Assembly: GCA_943913655.1 (NCBI GenBank)
Contig: CALTZA010000001.1
Span: forward strand, 1 to 64,000
Direction: 5' to 3'
DNA length: 64,000 nucleotides
Origin: an uncultured Francisella sp.
GTDB taxonomy: Bacteria; Pseudomonadota; Gammaproteobacteria; Burkholderiales; Neisseriaceae
Below are positions 1 to 8,716 of the stretch, in pieces (positions within the stretch are counted from its first letter, which is position 1; each line of letters opens with the position of its first letter). The position numbers and the translations under genes are program-made. The notes beneath the pieces were generated by a model. It was not told where the DNA came from. It saw nothing but the letters and a program-made list of their open reading frames with translations, and ran no database searches.

Positions 1-525
1 AATATTTCCAGCGCTACTTTTAGGTGGTTTTACTTTTAACACCTGTCCAACTGAAATAGTGTTGTCTGATAGAGAATTCCAAGCACGTAAATCGTCTTGC
101 AAGATATGGTAACGCTTAGCCAAATTATATACAGTATCTCCACGCACCACTGTATGAGTTTTTGCCCTCAGATCTACAGGTGCATTAGAAGGTAGATAGC
201 CTACACCATTTTCGCTCTGATGATGAGCAAGAAAACGTTCATTGGCAGCAGGAGAAGATGCCACATTACTGCCAGATGAGTGGTTAGAGTAAGTTAAAGG
301 CGCTAAGATATTAGCAGAAGTACTACTGTTACTAGCTACTGTTGTTCCTGCTGCAAAAGTAGCTGTTTTAATATCGCTATCACTTGGCTGATAAGGCGTA
401 TCAGTTACTGATATTTCATCTTCGCTATTTAATACGGGTGCTGCATTTTGTCTAAAAACACAGGCAGTACTTAATACATTGGCGGTGAGTAATATGACCA
501 ATCGCTTGTAATTGCAATTTTTCAT
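1..525 (-). CDS. nlpD: NlpD-like LysM lipoprotein, C-terminus outside the window
   Basis: The first 175 residues of an envelope protein are visible and the frame stays open to the window edge. A basic start and hydrophobic stretch run to Cys20, an export signal with an imperfect lipobox (STAC), so lipidation is likely but not certain. A low-complexity Ser/Thr/Asn linker follows, then a LysM peptidoglycan-binding domain at about residues 125-172 (HTVVRGDT ... GQVLKVKPP). In NlpD the next domain is a degenerate M23/LytM domain that activates the amidase AmiC in septum splitting; here it would lie beyond base 1. The pcm-surE neighbours support nlpD specifically. rpoS often follows nlpD and cannot be checked. 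Confidence 0.85.
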   Translation of the reverse strand, partial: MKNCNYKRLVILLTANVLSTACVFRQNAAPVLNSEDEISVTDTPYQPSDSDIKTATFAAGTTVASNSSTSANILAPLTYSNHSSGSNVASSPAANERFLAHHQSENGVGYLPSNAPVDLRAKTHTVVRGDTVYNLAKRYHILQDDLRAWNSLSDNTISVGQVLKVKPPKSSAGNI

Positions 526-596
526 GTTAACTATTCCTCTTGATATGCTAAAAGCTAAACATAGACGTTTGCTTGAATTATAGCAAAATACGGTCC

Positions 597-1259
597 TTAC
601 TGACGCCCTTCTTTCAATAAAACAAAATTAACTGCTTCAACACAAGTCTCTTGATACCCATGTCGATACTTGTCTATCACCCAAAGATATTGTCGGTCTT
701 TTTCTCCTAATGGTATCACCATGCGACCCCCATCGTTTTCAAGTTGTTCTAATAATGCAATAGGAATACTGGGTGGAGCAGCTGTCAATAAAATACCATC
801 GAAAGGTGCTTTACCTGGTAAACCAAGATAACCATCCTCGCAAATAAGACGAGAACGAAAAAGATGTGCTTCACGTAGATTCGATGCCGCTAAGGTACGT
901 AACTTAGATATTCGCTCTAGAGAATAAATCTCTGAGATTCCCAAAGCCTCTAGAATAGCTGTTTGATAGCCACAACCTGTGCCAATTTCCAATATTTTTC
1001 GCACAGGTTTATCTCCAGCCAACAATAGCTGACTCATTTTTGCTACCATATAAGGTTGAGAAATTGTTTGTCCTGCACCAATTGGCAGCGCCACATTATC
1101 GTAGGCCCGACTTCTTAAAGCATCTTCCACAAATAAATGACGAGGTACGGTTGCCATTGCCGCCAAAACTTGTTGGCTATAAATGCCCATTTGACCCAGT
1201 TTTTCTACCATCTTCTGTCGACGCAGCTCAAAATAATTAAAATACAAGGTATCGATCAT
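597..1259 (-). CDS. pcm: Protein-L-isoaspartate O-methyltransferase
   Basis: This SAM-dependent repair enzyme methylates isoaspartyl residues in damaged cytosolic proteins. The family signature GQTISQP is at residues 63-69 and SAM motif I (LEIGTGCGYQT) at 90-100. The length of 220 residues is normal. Its ATG overlaps the TGA of surE as ATGA, the classic translationally coupled surE-pcm pair, and nlpD follows about 70 bases downstream on the same strand. Nothing essential appears to be missing. Confidence 0.95.
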   Translation of the reverse strand: MIDTLYFNYFELRRQKMVEKLGQMGIYSQQVLAAMATVPRHLFVEDALRSRAYDNVALPIGAGQTISQPYMVAKMSQLLLAGDKPVRKILEIGTGCGYQTAILEALGISEIYSLERISKLRTLAASNLREAHLFRSRLICEDGYLGLPGKAPFDGILLTAAPPSIPIALLEQLENDGGRMVIPLGEKDRQYLWVIDKYRHGYQETCVEAVNFVLLKEGRQ

Positions 1260-2011
1260 AAAGAGATTTGATCAAATAATCTACAAAAAGCAGGTAACGC
1301 CACTTTATCTGTACGATCAGTCAGTAAAGGAGTCACTGTAACATAACCCGCTTGCTCCATAGCGAAATCAGTTTTTTGTTCTGATAACTGAGGAGGGCCT
1401 GCAGGACCAATCCAATAAATTGTTTCACCACACGGATCTTGAGCAACAATCACATTGTTTTTATCATAATGACGCTTGCCTAGGGGCACACACACCACGC
1501 CTTGTAATTGATAAGGTAACATACGTGGAATATTAACACTTAACAACCATTTTTCATGAGCTGGTTTTTTCATCAAGGTTTCAACAATACGATGTGCCAC
1601 CCACTCTGCAGTATCCCAATACTGATTTTTTTTATCATTCAATGAAAAAGCAACAGATGAGATGCCCCATAAATAACCTTGCGTAGCACAAGCAACTGTG
1701 CCAGAAAAAAGAATATCATCTCCCATATTCACACCGTGATTAATCCCAGAAAATATCCAATCAGGCTGGAAATCTTCAAAGAGCGTTAAGGCCAGATGCA
1801 AAGAATCACTTGGTGTTCCATTAACATAATAAAACCCGTTTTCGCCTTGTTTGATTTTCAAAGGTCGATGTAAAGTAAGGGAATGACTAGCAGCGGTTTT
1901 ATCACAATCTGGTGCAATGACACGCACTTGACCATACTGTGAGGCCACTTTGGCCAGCACACTTAAACCCCTGGCTTGGTAACCATCATCATTACAAATT
2001 AAAATTTTCAT
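1256..2011 (-). CDS. surE: 5'/3'-nucleotidase SurE
   Basis: SurE is a metal-dependent phosphatase acting on nucleoside monophosphates, usually linked to stationary-phase survival. The N-terminus carries the metal-binding NDDG at residues 7-10; the family blocks NGTPSDSLHLAL and SGINHGVNMGDDILFSGTV follow. The 251 residues match the family. It ends inside the pcm start codon, so the two are coupled. In enterobacteria truD lies directly upstream; here a small alpha/beta hydrolase takes that place, 30 bases away. Confidence 0.95.
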   Translation of the reverse strand: MKILICNDDGYQARGLSVLAKVASQYGQVRVIAPDCDKTAASHSLTLHRPLKIKQGENGFYYVNGTPSDSLHLALTLFEDFQPDWIFSGINHGVNMGDDILFSGTVACATQGYLWGISSVAFSLNDKKNQYWDTAEWVAHRIVETLMKKPAHEKWLLSVNIPRMLPYQLQGVVCVPLGKRHYDKNNVIVAQDPCGETIYWIGPAGPPQLSEQKTDFAMEQAGYVTVTPLLTDRTDKVALPAFCRLFDQISL

Positions 2012-2041
2012 TTAGTTACAATCTATAATTATGGATATATC

Positions 2042-2653
2042 CTACGGCAAAAACTGCTTTATTAATCTTTGCAATACCATCAACTGACGATGCAAAAAAT
2101 GTGTGGCTGCTGGTAGTACAATCAGAGGAGTATTTTGTTCTTTCGCCCAAGAAAGTACTTTCTCTAAAGGAATCACTTCATCTTCTCCTCCATGAATCAA
2201 AAGTGTTGCAATTCCAGCTGGTATTAAAGGCGCAGGAATTTTATAAATTCCAACAGCCAAACTGAGCAATATTAAATGTGAACAGAGCTGTGATTGCGCT
2301 ACATGCAAGGCAATATAAGCCCCAAAAGAAAAACCAGCCAAGATAAGTGGTAAATTGCTGTGCCGATTTTTAACTACCTCAATCAAAGCCAGTACATCAG
2401 CCCTCTCTCCTTGACCATGATCATATTGTCCTTCGCTACGCCCCACTCCACGGAAATTAGGAGCGTAAGTGAAATAATTTTTGCTAGATGCTGCTTTTAA
2501 TACCGTTTGCACTACCTTATTTTGATTGGTTCCTCCTTTTTGCGGGTGAGGAGGTAACATAATCAGCACCCCCTTTACTGTCAACCCTTCTTTAGGTTTA
2601 CCATATAAGCATTCTAGCTGGCCAGTGGGTCCTTCAAGAAAAAAAGTTCCCAT
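2042..2653 (-). CDS. Alpha/beta hydrolase (COG2945-like)
   Basis: This is a compact 203-residue hydrolase of the type annotated as predicted alpha/beta superfamily hydrolase. Visible features are the PPHPQKGG oxyanion region (34-41), the NFRGVGRSEG block (66-75) and the nucleophile elbow GFSFG with Ser109. A likely acid follows in HGGEDEVIP and a C-terminal His in ATHFLH. There is no signal peptide, so it should act in the cytosol; the substrate is unknown. Only one base separates it from the unknown gene upstream, and surE follows after 30 bases, so all are probably co-transcribed. Confidence 0.85.
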   Translation of the reverse strand: MGTFFLEGPTGQLECLYGKPKEGLTVKGVLIMLPPHPQKGGTNQNKVVQTVLKAASSKNYFTYAPNFRGVGRSEGQYDHGQGERADVLALIEVVKNRHSNLPLILAGFSFGAYIALHVAQSQLCSHLILLSLAVGIYKIPAPLIPAGIATLLIHGGEDEVIPLEKVLSWAKEQNTPLIVLPAATHFLHRQLMVLQRLIKQFLP

Positions 2654-2654
2654 C

Positions 2655-3536
2655 CTAATTCCCGTAATTATTAGAAATCAAAAGTGCTAATAAACGAAGT
2701 TTTTCTTTACTTTCCTCATACTGTTGCCTTAATTTAAAGGTCTCTTTAATCAAGCTGTAAATATAGTACGTTTTATTTTCATTGACATGCATAGGTCTAG
2801 AATAGTAATAGCGAATTAAAAAATGATAATAACTTTTAATTAATTGACTAATCTTATAAACTTGTTCCTCTAGCACAATATCAGCCAATCCCACTGTCAT
2901 TGTTTCTAAAGCAGTTAAATAAGCTCGGGCCAAAGTCCATAAAAAAATAGCACGATCAACTTTTTGCACATCATCATGTCCTAAGGCAATTGCCCCTATC
3001 CCTTCGTAATCAAAGACTACCTGATAACGGTCAATACTATAATACACATCTTCTCGCAAATTAAAAGATTGAGTAATAAATTGTGAAATGGATTCATAAT
3101 AGAACTTATTATCCACAAATGTGGTGTCATCCTTTAATATCAAAAGACTAGAACCAATCATATGGAAAGAAGATGGATCAATGGACTGACCAAAGATATC
3201 GCGAAGTCTAAATACAGCTTCTTCTTTAATTCGCTCTTGAAACAATTGAGAAGCTTCATCCTTCTTGAAAAAAGGATCTTCAATAGGCACAAGCACATAA
3301 TTCTGTTCAAGACAAGAGCCAGAAAAAAATCGCCAAATAATCGCTTGCTGTTGTAAATCTTCCAAAGTAGGCTCTCTCATAAAGGAAAAAGAAATCGGTA
3401 AAATCACACTACGAAAGCTATCATGAAGTGATTTTTTTAAAAAAGAAGAAAGAGAACTTATCTTTAAAGGTGCAGGACTGATTAATTTTAAATCCGTACT
3501 GCAATGATATATCTTATAAGCAATTGCCTTTACCAT
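2655..3536 (-). CDS. Unknown 293-residue protein
   Basis: I do not recognise this protein. It has no signal peptide and no clear membrane segment and is rich in aromatic residues. The C-terminal third is mostly helical, with runs such as YYHFLIRYYYSRP and a charged end (KLRQQYEESKEKLRLLALL) that could form a coiled coil. Codon use is as AT-rich as the neighbours. It sits between a membrane protein upstream (43-base gap) and a hydrolase downstream (1-base gap), which suggests one transcript. A function tied to the upstream membrane protein is only a guess. Confidence 0.6.
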   Translation of the reverse strand: MVKAIAYKIYHCSTDLKLISPAPLKISSLSSFLKKSLHDSFRSVILPISFSFMREPTLEDLQQQAIIWRFFSGSCLEQNYVLVPIEDPFFKKDEASQLFQERIKEEAVFRLRDIFGQSIDPSSFHMIGSSLLILKDDTTFVDNKFYYESISQFITQSFNLREDVYYSIDRYQVVFDYEGIGAIALGHDDVQKVDRAIFLWTLARAYLTALETMTVGLADIVLEEQVYKISQLIKSYYHFLIRYYYSRPMHVNENKTYYIYSLIKETFKLRQQYEESKEKLRLLALLISNNYGN

Positions 3537-3579
3537 CTTTTATATCTCTACTATTCTTTATCATCTTCGGTACAATTTT

Positions 3580-4437
3580 CTAGTTTCTTTTCAGCTGCAT
3601 CTTGTCAGCTTGCTTTTTATGATCAGCAAAAATAATGGAAACATTGATACTAAAATAAGTAAACACCACTGCCATTGCTTCTAGAATCCAGTAACCATTT
3701 AGCTGATTAGGATAATGATAGTTATAATAAGCTATATAAAACTCCTGAAAGCAATAAAGCAGTATCAATAAACTTGCTAGCATAATATAGTAATAAATAT
3801 TACCTCTGACTAATGGGGAATAAAGCAACCACAAAATAAAAATCAAAGGCAATAGACCTGAATTGAAAAGCATGCGAAGATATTGAGTTAAAAACAAATA
3901 GTGACTTTTTTGCCAGTTTTGTAAATTATTACTTAGACCACTATAAAAATAAAGTGCAAATAAACTTAAAAGAAAAAAAGTAAATAGTAAGCGAAATCTT
4001 TTTCTTTGTACCTCTAATTTTTGCTCAGAAGTAATGGCCCCATCATTACTTAACCCAACAGACAAGGCTTCAACAATGCCACGCAACACATAAAACAAAA
4101 TTACTTCATTTAATAGTACTAAATATTTTAAACTTGGCACTACACTTAATGTGTAAAGAGATAAATAGTGGTAGTAAAGAAAAATGAAAAAAATTACTAA
4201 ACTAATCAATCCAAATTTCCAATCTCCTCTTGCCTTCTCTGAAAAAACGAGCCATAAGGAAAAGAAAAAGGGCAGTATTCCTGCAAAATATAGAAGATTT
4301 AAAAAAAATATACGATAACTAGAATTATAGCCAATATTGCTTAAACCTAGCGCTCCCAGTATAAAAAAACTGATGAAAAAAGAGAATGTCATCATTAAGA
4401 AAATAGCAATCATACTTTTTTTAAAAAATATATACAT
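3580..4437 (-). CDS. Unknown polytopic membrane protein with an internal repeat
   Basis: A 285-residue inner-membrane protein of no recognised family. By eye there are about eight hydrophobic segments, near residues 8-32, 44-66, 77-97, 103-122, 148-170, 185-206, 212-235 and 250-272, with a charged linker at about 130-147. The two halves look alike: a segment with ILPFFFSLWLVFSEKARG in the first half is echoed by LLPLIFILWLLYSPLVRG in the second, each followed by further aromatic hydrophobic segments. This suggests duplication of a four-helix unit. It starts at an ATG with no clear ribosome binding site. Partner and substrate are unknown. Confidence 0.65.
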   Translation of the reverse strand: MYIFFKKSMIAIFLMMTFSFFISFFILGALGLSNIGYNSSYRIFFLNLLYFAGILPFFFSLWLVFSEKARGDWKFGLISLVIFFIFLYYHYLSLYTLSVVPSLKYLVLLNEVILFYVLRGIVEALSVGLSNDGAITSEQKLEVQRKRFRLLFTFFLLSLFALYFYSGLSNNLQNWQKSHYLFLTQYLRMLFNSGLLPLIFILWLLYSPLVRGNIYYYIMLASLLILLYCFQEFYIAYYNYHYPNQLNGYWILEAMAVVFTYFSINVSIIFADHKKQADKMQLKRN

Positions 4438-4526
4438 ATTATCGATTACCTAAACAACAAGCCAATCAGATTTATACCATTAAAAGTGATCATAGGCAGC
4501 TTTATGCTCAGCTCATTTCAACATGA

Positions 4527-6380
4527 TTACCACAAATGCAAATGCCTGTTCACTGGTAAATAAAGAGAGTCATTTTTTTTAATAGTAAAAGCTTCATAAA
4601 AACCTGGCATGTTACGTAATGGCGCTATAGCACGTATTTGTCCTGGACTGTGTAAGGTAGTAGCGTTTTTATATTTTTCTAGCCAATTTTCATTGACAAA
4701 TAAGTCCTGCCAAGCTTCAAAAAATTTTCTCTTTTCTTGCTTACTTCTTAAAACACCTATTTCTTTACTCTTTAACTGATTCAATAAAGTATCATAAGCA
4801 ATAGACAAACCACCAAAATCAGCAATATTTTCGTTTGCTTGTACATAAGGAGCACTAAGAAAGATGCCTAATTTCTTTGCATATCTTTGATACTGCGTGT
4901 TCATTTTCTTTACCTTACTTCGGTAATGATCTCTATCTACTGAGGGAAAGCATTCACTATAACTACCAAACTGATTGTAAAAAATTCCTATCAAATCAAT
5001 TGCATGTGTCATCTCATGACCGATCAACACACCCAATCTTCCATAAAGAGTCCCAATACTTTGTTTACCTTCTTCATAAAAAGGAGCTTGCAAAATTGCA
5101 TCAGGAATCACAATTTCATTGCGCAAAATATCATAATGTGCGTTAATCTCGTATGGTTGAATCATCCAATCATTATCTACAATCAGCCTACCTATCTTTT
5201 GCTGTTGTTGCTGTTTTTGCCACTTATCTATTTTTTCTATCAAGGTTATTAAAGAGCTGTGTACATCAATTTCAGGTAAATTTTTCTCTGGTGCCCACAC
5301 ATCTGGATAAGCGATTTTAACTTTTAAACCAGATATTTTTTTAACCAACCATCTTTTGCCGTTAAGCGACAGCCATGGATTGTGTCTTAAACGGTTAATA
5401 TAATCCTCCTTAAGATTGCGTACAATTGCCTGTACCGCTTTTTTTCTTTGTGCCTGAGCATGATCTGCAACGTAAAGGTGCGCTAGCATGTTAGGTAGTA
5501 ACCTTTTCACTACCTCAACTGCTCTATCTTCAAGAGAAGTAAGTTTTTTTCCAGTAGCGATCATTTGCGCTTGCTCATCTAAATAAGAAGAATATTTCAT
5601 GAAATAAAAGCACTTCAAATAACCTTTTAACACATCAAGCGGTTGATGCTCTAGCCATGTTTCCATTTGCTCAAAATAAAATATTTTTTTCACCAACACT
5701 TGCTGTTGATTAATACCACTTACTTCCTGCGTTAGGCTTCGCAACAAAGGAGAAAGTTGACTCACTGATTTTGTAATAAATAAACTGCGGTAATCCAAAG
5801 CAGTTTTATTTTGTCTTGCTAAAAAAGATAATCTTTTCTGTAGATCAAAAATTTGAGGCGCATTATGAACATCGTTTGTTACATACCATAAAATACGTTT
5901 TATTTGAGGAAGAGAAATAAAGCGGATGTTTGGACCCAATAGATAAAGCGCATAATGGTTGCTGTCGCGATAATCAGGAGCTACACTCCAATATAAAAAA
6001 GGCGATTCTCGTCCTTCTTTTAGCATCTGTATGATAAAAATTTGCAGGTCTTTATGATCTTGTATCGCATCAATTCTCTTGAATAAATGAATAACAGGAG
6101 TTAATTTCTCTTTATTCCTAGTATCTTGATCTAGCAAACGCTCATAAAGTGCTCGCAAATAGAATCGCTCACTACCAACTTGCTGTGGATGTCTTGTTAA
6201 TGCATTGAGACTACTGATCAATTGCTGTTTTGTTCTATGTTGCAAGACATCTATCATAGAACTCTGGCTACTGTGAACTGCTGGGGTTAATAGCTCATGT
6301 CCAAACGACTGAGCAAAAATTAAAACTGGCAAAACAAAGAAAAAAACTCCAGCTAAGAGAATAAACCACCTTCTATACAT
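4527..6380 (-). CDS. M13-family zinc metallopeptidase, shorter paralogue
   Basis: This neprilysin/PepO-type zinc endopeptidase has 617 residues. An N-terminal hydrophobic signal (residues 5-23, then AQS) predicts export. The catalytic zinc motif HEMTH is at 455-459 and the third ligand Glu517 is in ENIAD; the HSPGQIRA and C-terminal tryptophan motifs are also present, so activity seems preserved. It is about 86 residues shorter than the adjacent paralogue and more divergent (for example INAHYD where the paralogue has VNAYYN). It is the downstream member of the pair, 23 bases after the longer gene. Substrates are probably short peptides in the periplasm or outside the cell. Confidence 0.9.
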   Translation of the reverse strand: MYRRWFILLAGVFFFVLPVLIFAQSFGHELLTPAVHSSQSSMIDVLQHRTKQQLISSLNALTRHPQQVGSERFYLRALYERLLDQDTRNKEKLTPVIHLFKRIDAIQDHKDLQIFIIQMLKEGRESPFLYWSVAPDYRDSNHYALYLLGPNIRFISLPQIKRILWYVTNDVHNAPQIFDLQKRLSFLARQNKTALDYRSLFITKSVSQLSPLLRSLTQEVSGINQQQVLVKKIFYFEQMETWLEHQPLDVLKGYLKCFYFMKYSSYLDEQAQMIATGKKLTSLEDRAVEVVKRLLPNMLAHLYVADHAQAQRKKAVQAIVRNLKEDYINRLRHNPWLSLNGKRWLVKKISGLKVKIAYPDVWAPEKNLPEIDVHSSLITLIEKIDKWQKQQQQQKIGRLIVDNDWMIQPYEINAHYDILRNEIVIPDAILQAPFYEEGKQSIGTLYGRLGVLIGHEMTHAIDLIGIFYNQFGSYSECFPSVDRDHYRSKVKKMNTQYQRYAKKLGIFLSAPYVQANENIADFGGLSIAYDTLLNQLKSKEIGVLRSKQEKRKFFEAWQDLFVNENWLEKYKNATTLHSPGQIRAIAPLRNMPGFYEAFTIKKNDSLYLPVNRHLHLW

Positions 6381-6403
6381 TATCTTTCTTTAAAGATCCA
6401 CTA

Positions 6404-8515
6404 TTACCAAATTAAAATCCTCTCTTCAGGGGGCTTATAAAGTTTGTCTCCTGGCTTCACATCAAAGGCTCGATAAAAAGCATCTATATTCAAAAGAGGA
6501 GCAAAGGCTCGAATTTTCCCTGGAGAATGTGGATCAGTTTTAACTTGATTTTCTAAATAGGCTTGGGTTGATTTGGTTCGCCATATACGCGCCCAAGCAA
6601 TGAAAAATAGTTGATCAGGAGTGAAGATTCTCCCAACATCTTGATCCTTGTTCAATCCTTTATCTCGAAGATAGATCTGTAAAGCATCATAAGCCAAAGT
6701 CACACCACCTAAATCAGCAATATTTTCTCCTAAAGTAAAAGCACCATTAATAAAGTTATGCGGAGTAACTTCATAGTGACTAAATTGTTCTGCAAGACGA
6801 GAAGTTTTGGCATCAAAACGCTCTTTATCATCCTTACTCCACCAGTTATTTAAATTGCCATTGGCATCAAACATGGCACCGCTATCATCAAAACCATGGG
6901 TGATTTCATGGGCAATAACAGCACCAATGCCTCCAAAATTTTGTGCAGCAAGCGCTTTACTATCAAAAAATGGCGGCTGTAAAATGGCTGCAGGGAAAAC
7001 AATCTCATGTTGTGAGTGATTGTAATAAGCATTCACTGTCTGTGGCGACATTTCCCACTCTGTTTTATCCACGGGCTTATTCACTTTTAGTAAATCTCGC
7101 TTGCGCTGCCAGATTAAAAGTGCCTCTTTAATATGAAAAATATTTGTTTCAGCAATAGGAATGTGAAGCCCGGAAAAATCCTTCCAATGATCAGGATAAC
7201 CAACCTTTACAGATAGTTTATCTAATTTATGAATAGCCTGTTGTTTTGTGCGCTCACTCATCCAGCTTACATACTGTAAATGCTGATGATAACTTTTAAT
7301 TAAATAAGCAATAAGCTCCTCCATTTGTGCTTTTGCTCGCTTAGAGAAATAGTGTTTCACATATTCCCTCCCTAAAACCTCACCAAGATAAGTGTTAATA
7401 AAATCTAAGGCTCGCTTTTCATCACTGCGCTGTTGTTTTTGTCCTTGCAATTGCTGATGGAAAAATTTAAATACTTCTTGATCAATTGCTCGATTTAATA
7501 CATCGCAATTTTCAAGCAATAGATAATATTTATAATAAATTTTTAAAAGCGGCAGATTCTCTGTAGTAAATAATCGGTCTAAACTTTTAAAATAAGCTAT
7601 TTCTGGCACAATCACCTGCGTTGTATGTACTAAAACCCCTTTTAAATACCCTGCTAAATCCACCGAATGTGAGAGATGAGACAACGCAGTCACTGAATAA
7701 GGGTTGTATTGCTTCACCATATCCCGTATTTCTTCGTTGGTCAGAAGATATCGACTGCGCTCACGCTCTAATTTAACAATTTCCTGTGCTTGTTGTTTTG
7801 CTTGGGTATCAGTACTATCCAACTGTTTTAGTAAACGGTATAAGAAAAGTTGATAGCGCGCGATCATTTCACTATTTTGAACAGAAGATTTCTGATAATA
7901 GTCACGCGGTAAGCCCAACCACCCCCCGTCAAAATAAACAGCGTATTGTTGTGAATCTTTCAAATCTGGATTTATCTGCCAAAAATAAAAAGGATTATTC
8001 ACACCTTGCCGACCAAACTCGATAATAACTTTCTCAAACTCTTCAATAGTGTTTGCTTTATCTATTTTCAAAAAATATTTTTGTAGCGGCTGCAAACCAT
8101 GCTGATTTCTTTGCTGCCAATTCATCCATGCCTGATAAGTAGTAGTCAATTTTTGTGCATTACTGTCAGCAGGTAATTGTTTTTTTAATAAGTTCTTTAA
8201 AATAAGCAAACTGTGCTGATCAGTTAAGTCACTCAATTCTTGAAAGGTGCCCCAACTTGCTTTATCATTAGGAATCTCTGTTTTTCTAAGCCATGTTCCA
8301 TTAACATAATGAAAAAAATCTTCCTGTGGCCGCACGCTTAGATCCATATCTTCTTGCATGACCTGTTCTCTCCCATGGATACTATCTGTTAATTTGCTTA
8401 CCTGCGAACTAGACCAGCTACTAGTCAGGTGATTATGACTAAACTGCCTAAAAGCAGTAAAAAATAGCAAAACACATAATAAAGATTCTTTTAATAAGTT
8501 TAATTTCAAAGACAT
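6404..8515 (-). CDS. M13-family zinc metallopeptidase, longer paralogue
   Basis: A 703-residue M13 peptidase. A hydrophobic N-terminus (about 10-24) is a signal peptide or anchor. The N-terminal M13 domain includes DFFHYVNGTWL, typical of the family. The catalytic domain has NAYYNHSQHEIVFPAAILQ, the zinc motif HEITHGFDD starting at His536, ENIADLGG with the third ligand, and HSPGKIRA near the end. Everything needed for catalysis is visible. It is the first gene of a two-gene unit; the divergent region to ubiM (8516-8716) should hold both promoters. The pair probably arose by tandem duplication. Confidence 0.93.
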   Translation of the reverse strand: MSLKLNLLKESLLCVLLFFTAFRQFSHNHLTSSWSSSQVSKLTDSIHGREQVMQEDMDLSVRPQEDFFHYVNGTWLRKTEIPNDKASWGTFQELSDLTDQHSLLILKNLLKKQLPADSNAQKLTTTYQAWMNWQQRNQHGLQPLQKYFLKIDKANTIEEFEKVIIEFGRQGVNNPFYFWQINPDLKDSQQYAVYFDGGWLGLPRDYYQKSSVQNSEMIARYQLFLYRLLKQLDSTDTQAKQQAQEIVKLERERSRYLLTNEEIRDMVKQYNPYSVTALSHLSHSVDLAGYLKGVLVHTTQVIVPEIAYFKSLDRLFTTENLPLLKIYYKYYLLLENCDVLNRAIDQEVFKFFHQQLQGQKQQRSDEKRALDFINTYLGEVLGREYVKHYFSKRAKAQMEELIAYLIKSYHQHLQYVSWMSERTKQQAIHKLDKLSVKVGYPDHWKDFSGLHIPIAETNIFHIKEALLIWQRKRDLLKVNKPVDKTEWEMSPQTVNAYYNHSQHEIVFPAAILQPPFFDSKALAAQNFGGIGAVIAHEITHGFDDSGAMFDANGNLNNWWSKDDKERFDAKTSRLAEQFSHYEVTPHNFINGAFTLGENIADLGGVTLAYDALQIYLRDKGLNKDQDVGRIFTPDQLFFIAWARIWRTKSTQAYLENQVKTDPHSPGKIRAFAPLLNIDAFYRAFDVKPGDKLYKPPEERILIW

Positions 8516-8716
8516 TAATCTTCACCTTCATTAAAATATTAAAATCAGGAATATTGTTAAAAAGTATTTTGCGTAGGAAAATATATGAATGGAATGATTT
8601 TAGTTAGGAAAATCATTACCTTTAGATTCTTTAAAAGAGTTTTAATAGTACTACAATGAGATCTTTGGAACAAGCATTTTAAAAAAAACATAACGGATCG
8701 TTAGGAGCAACACATC

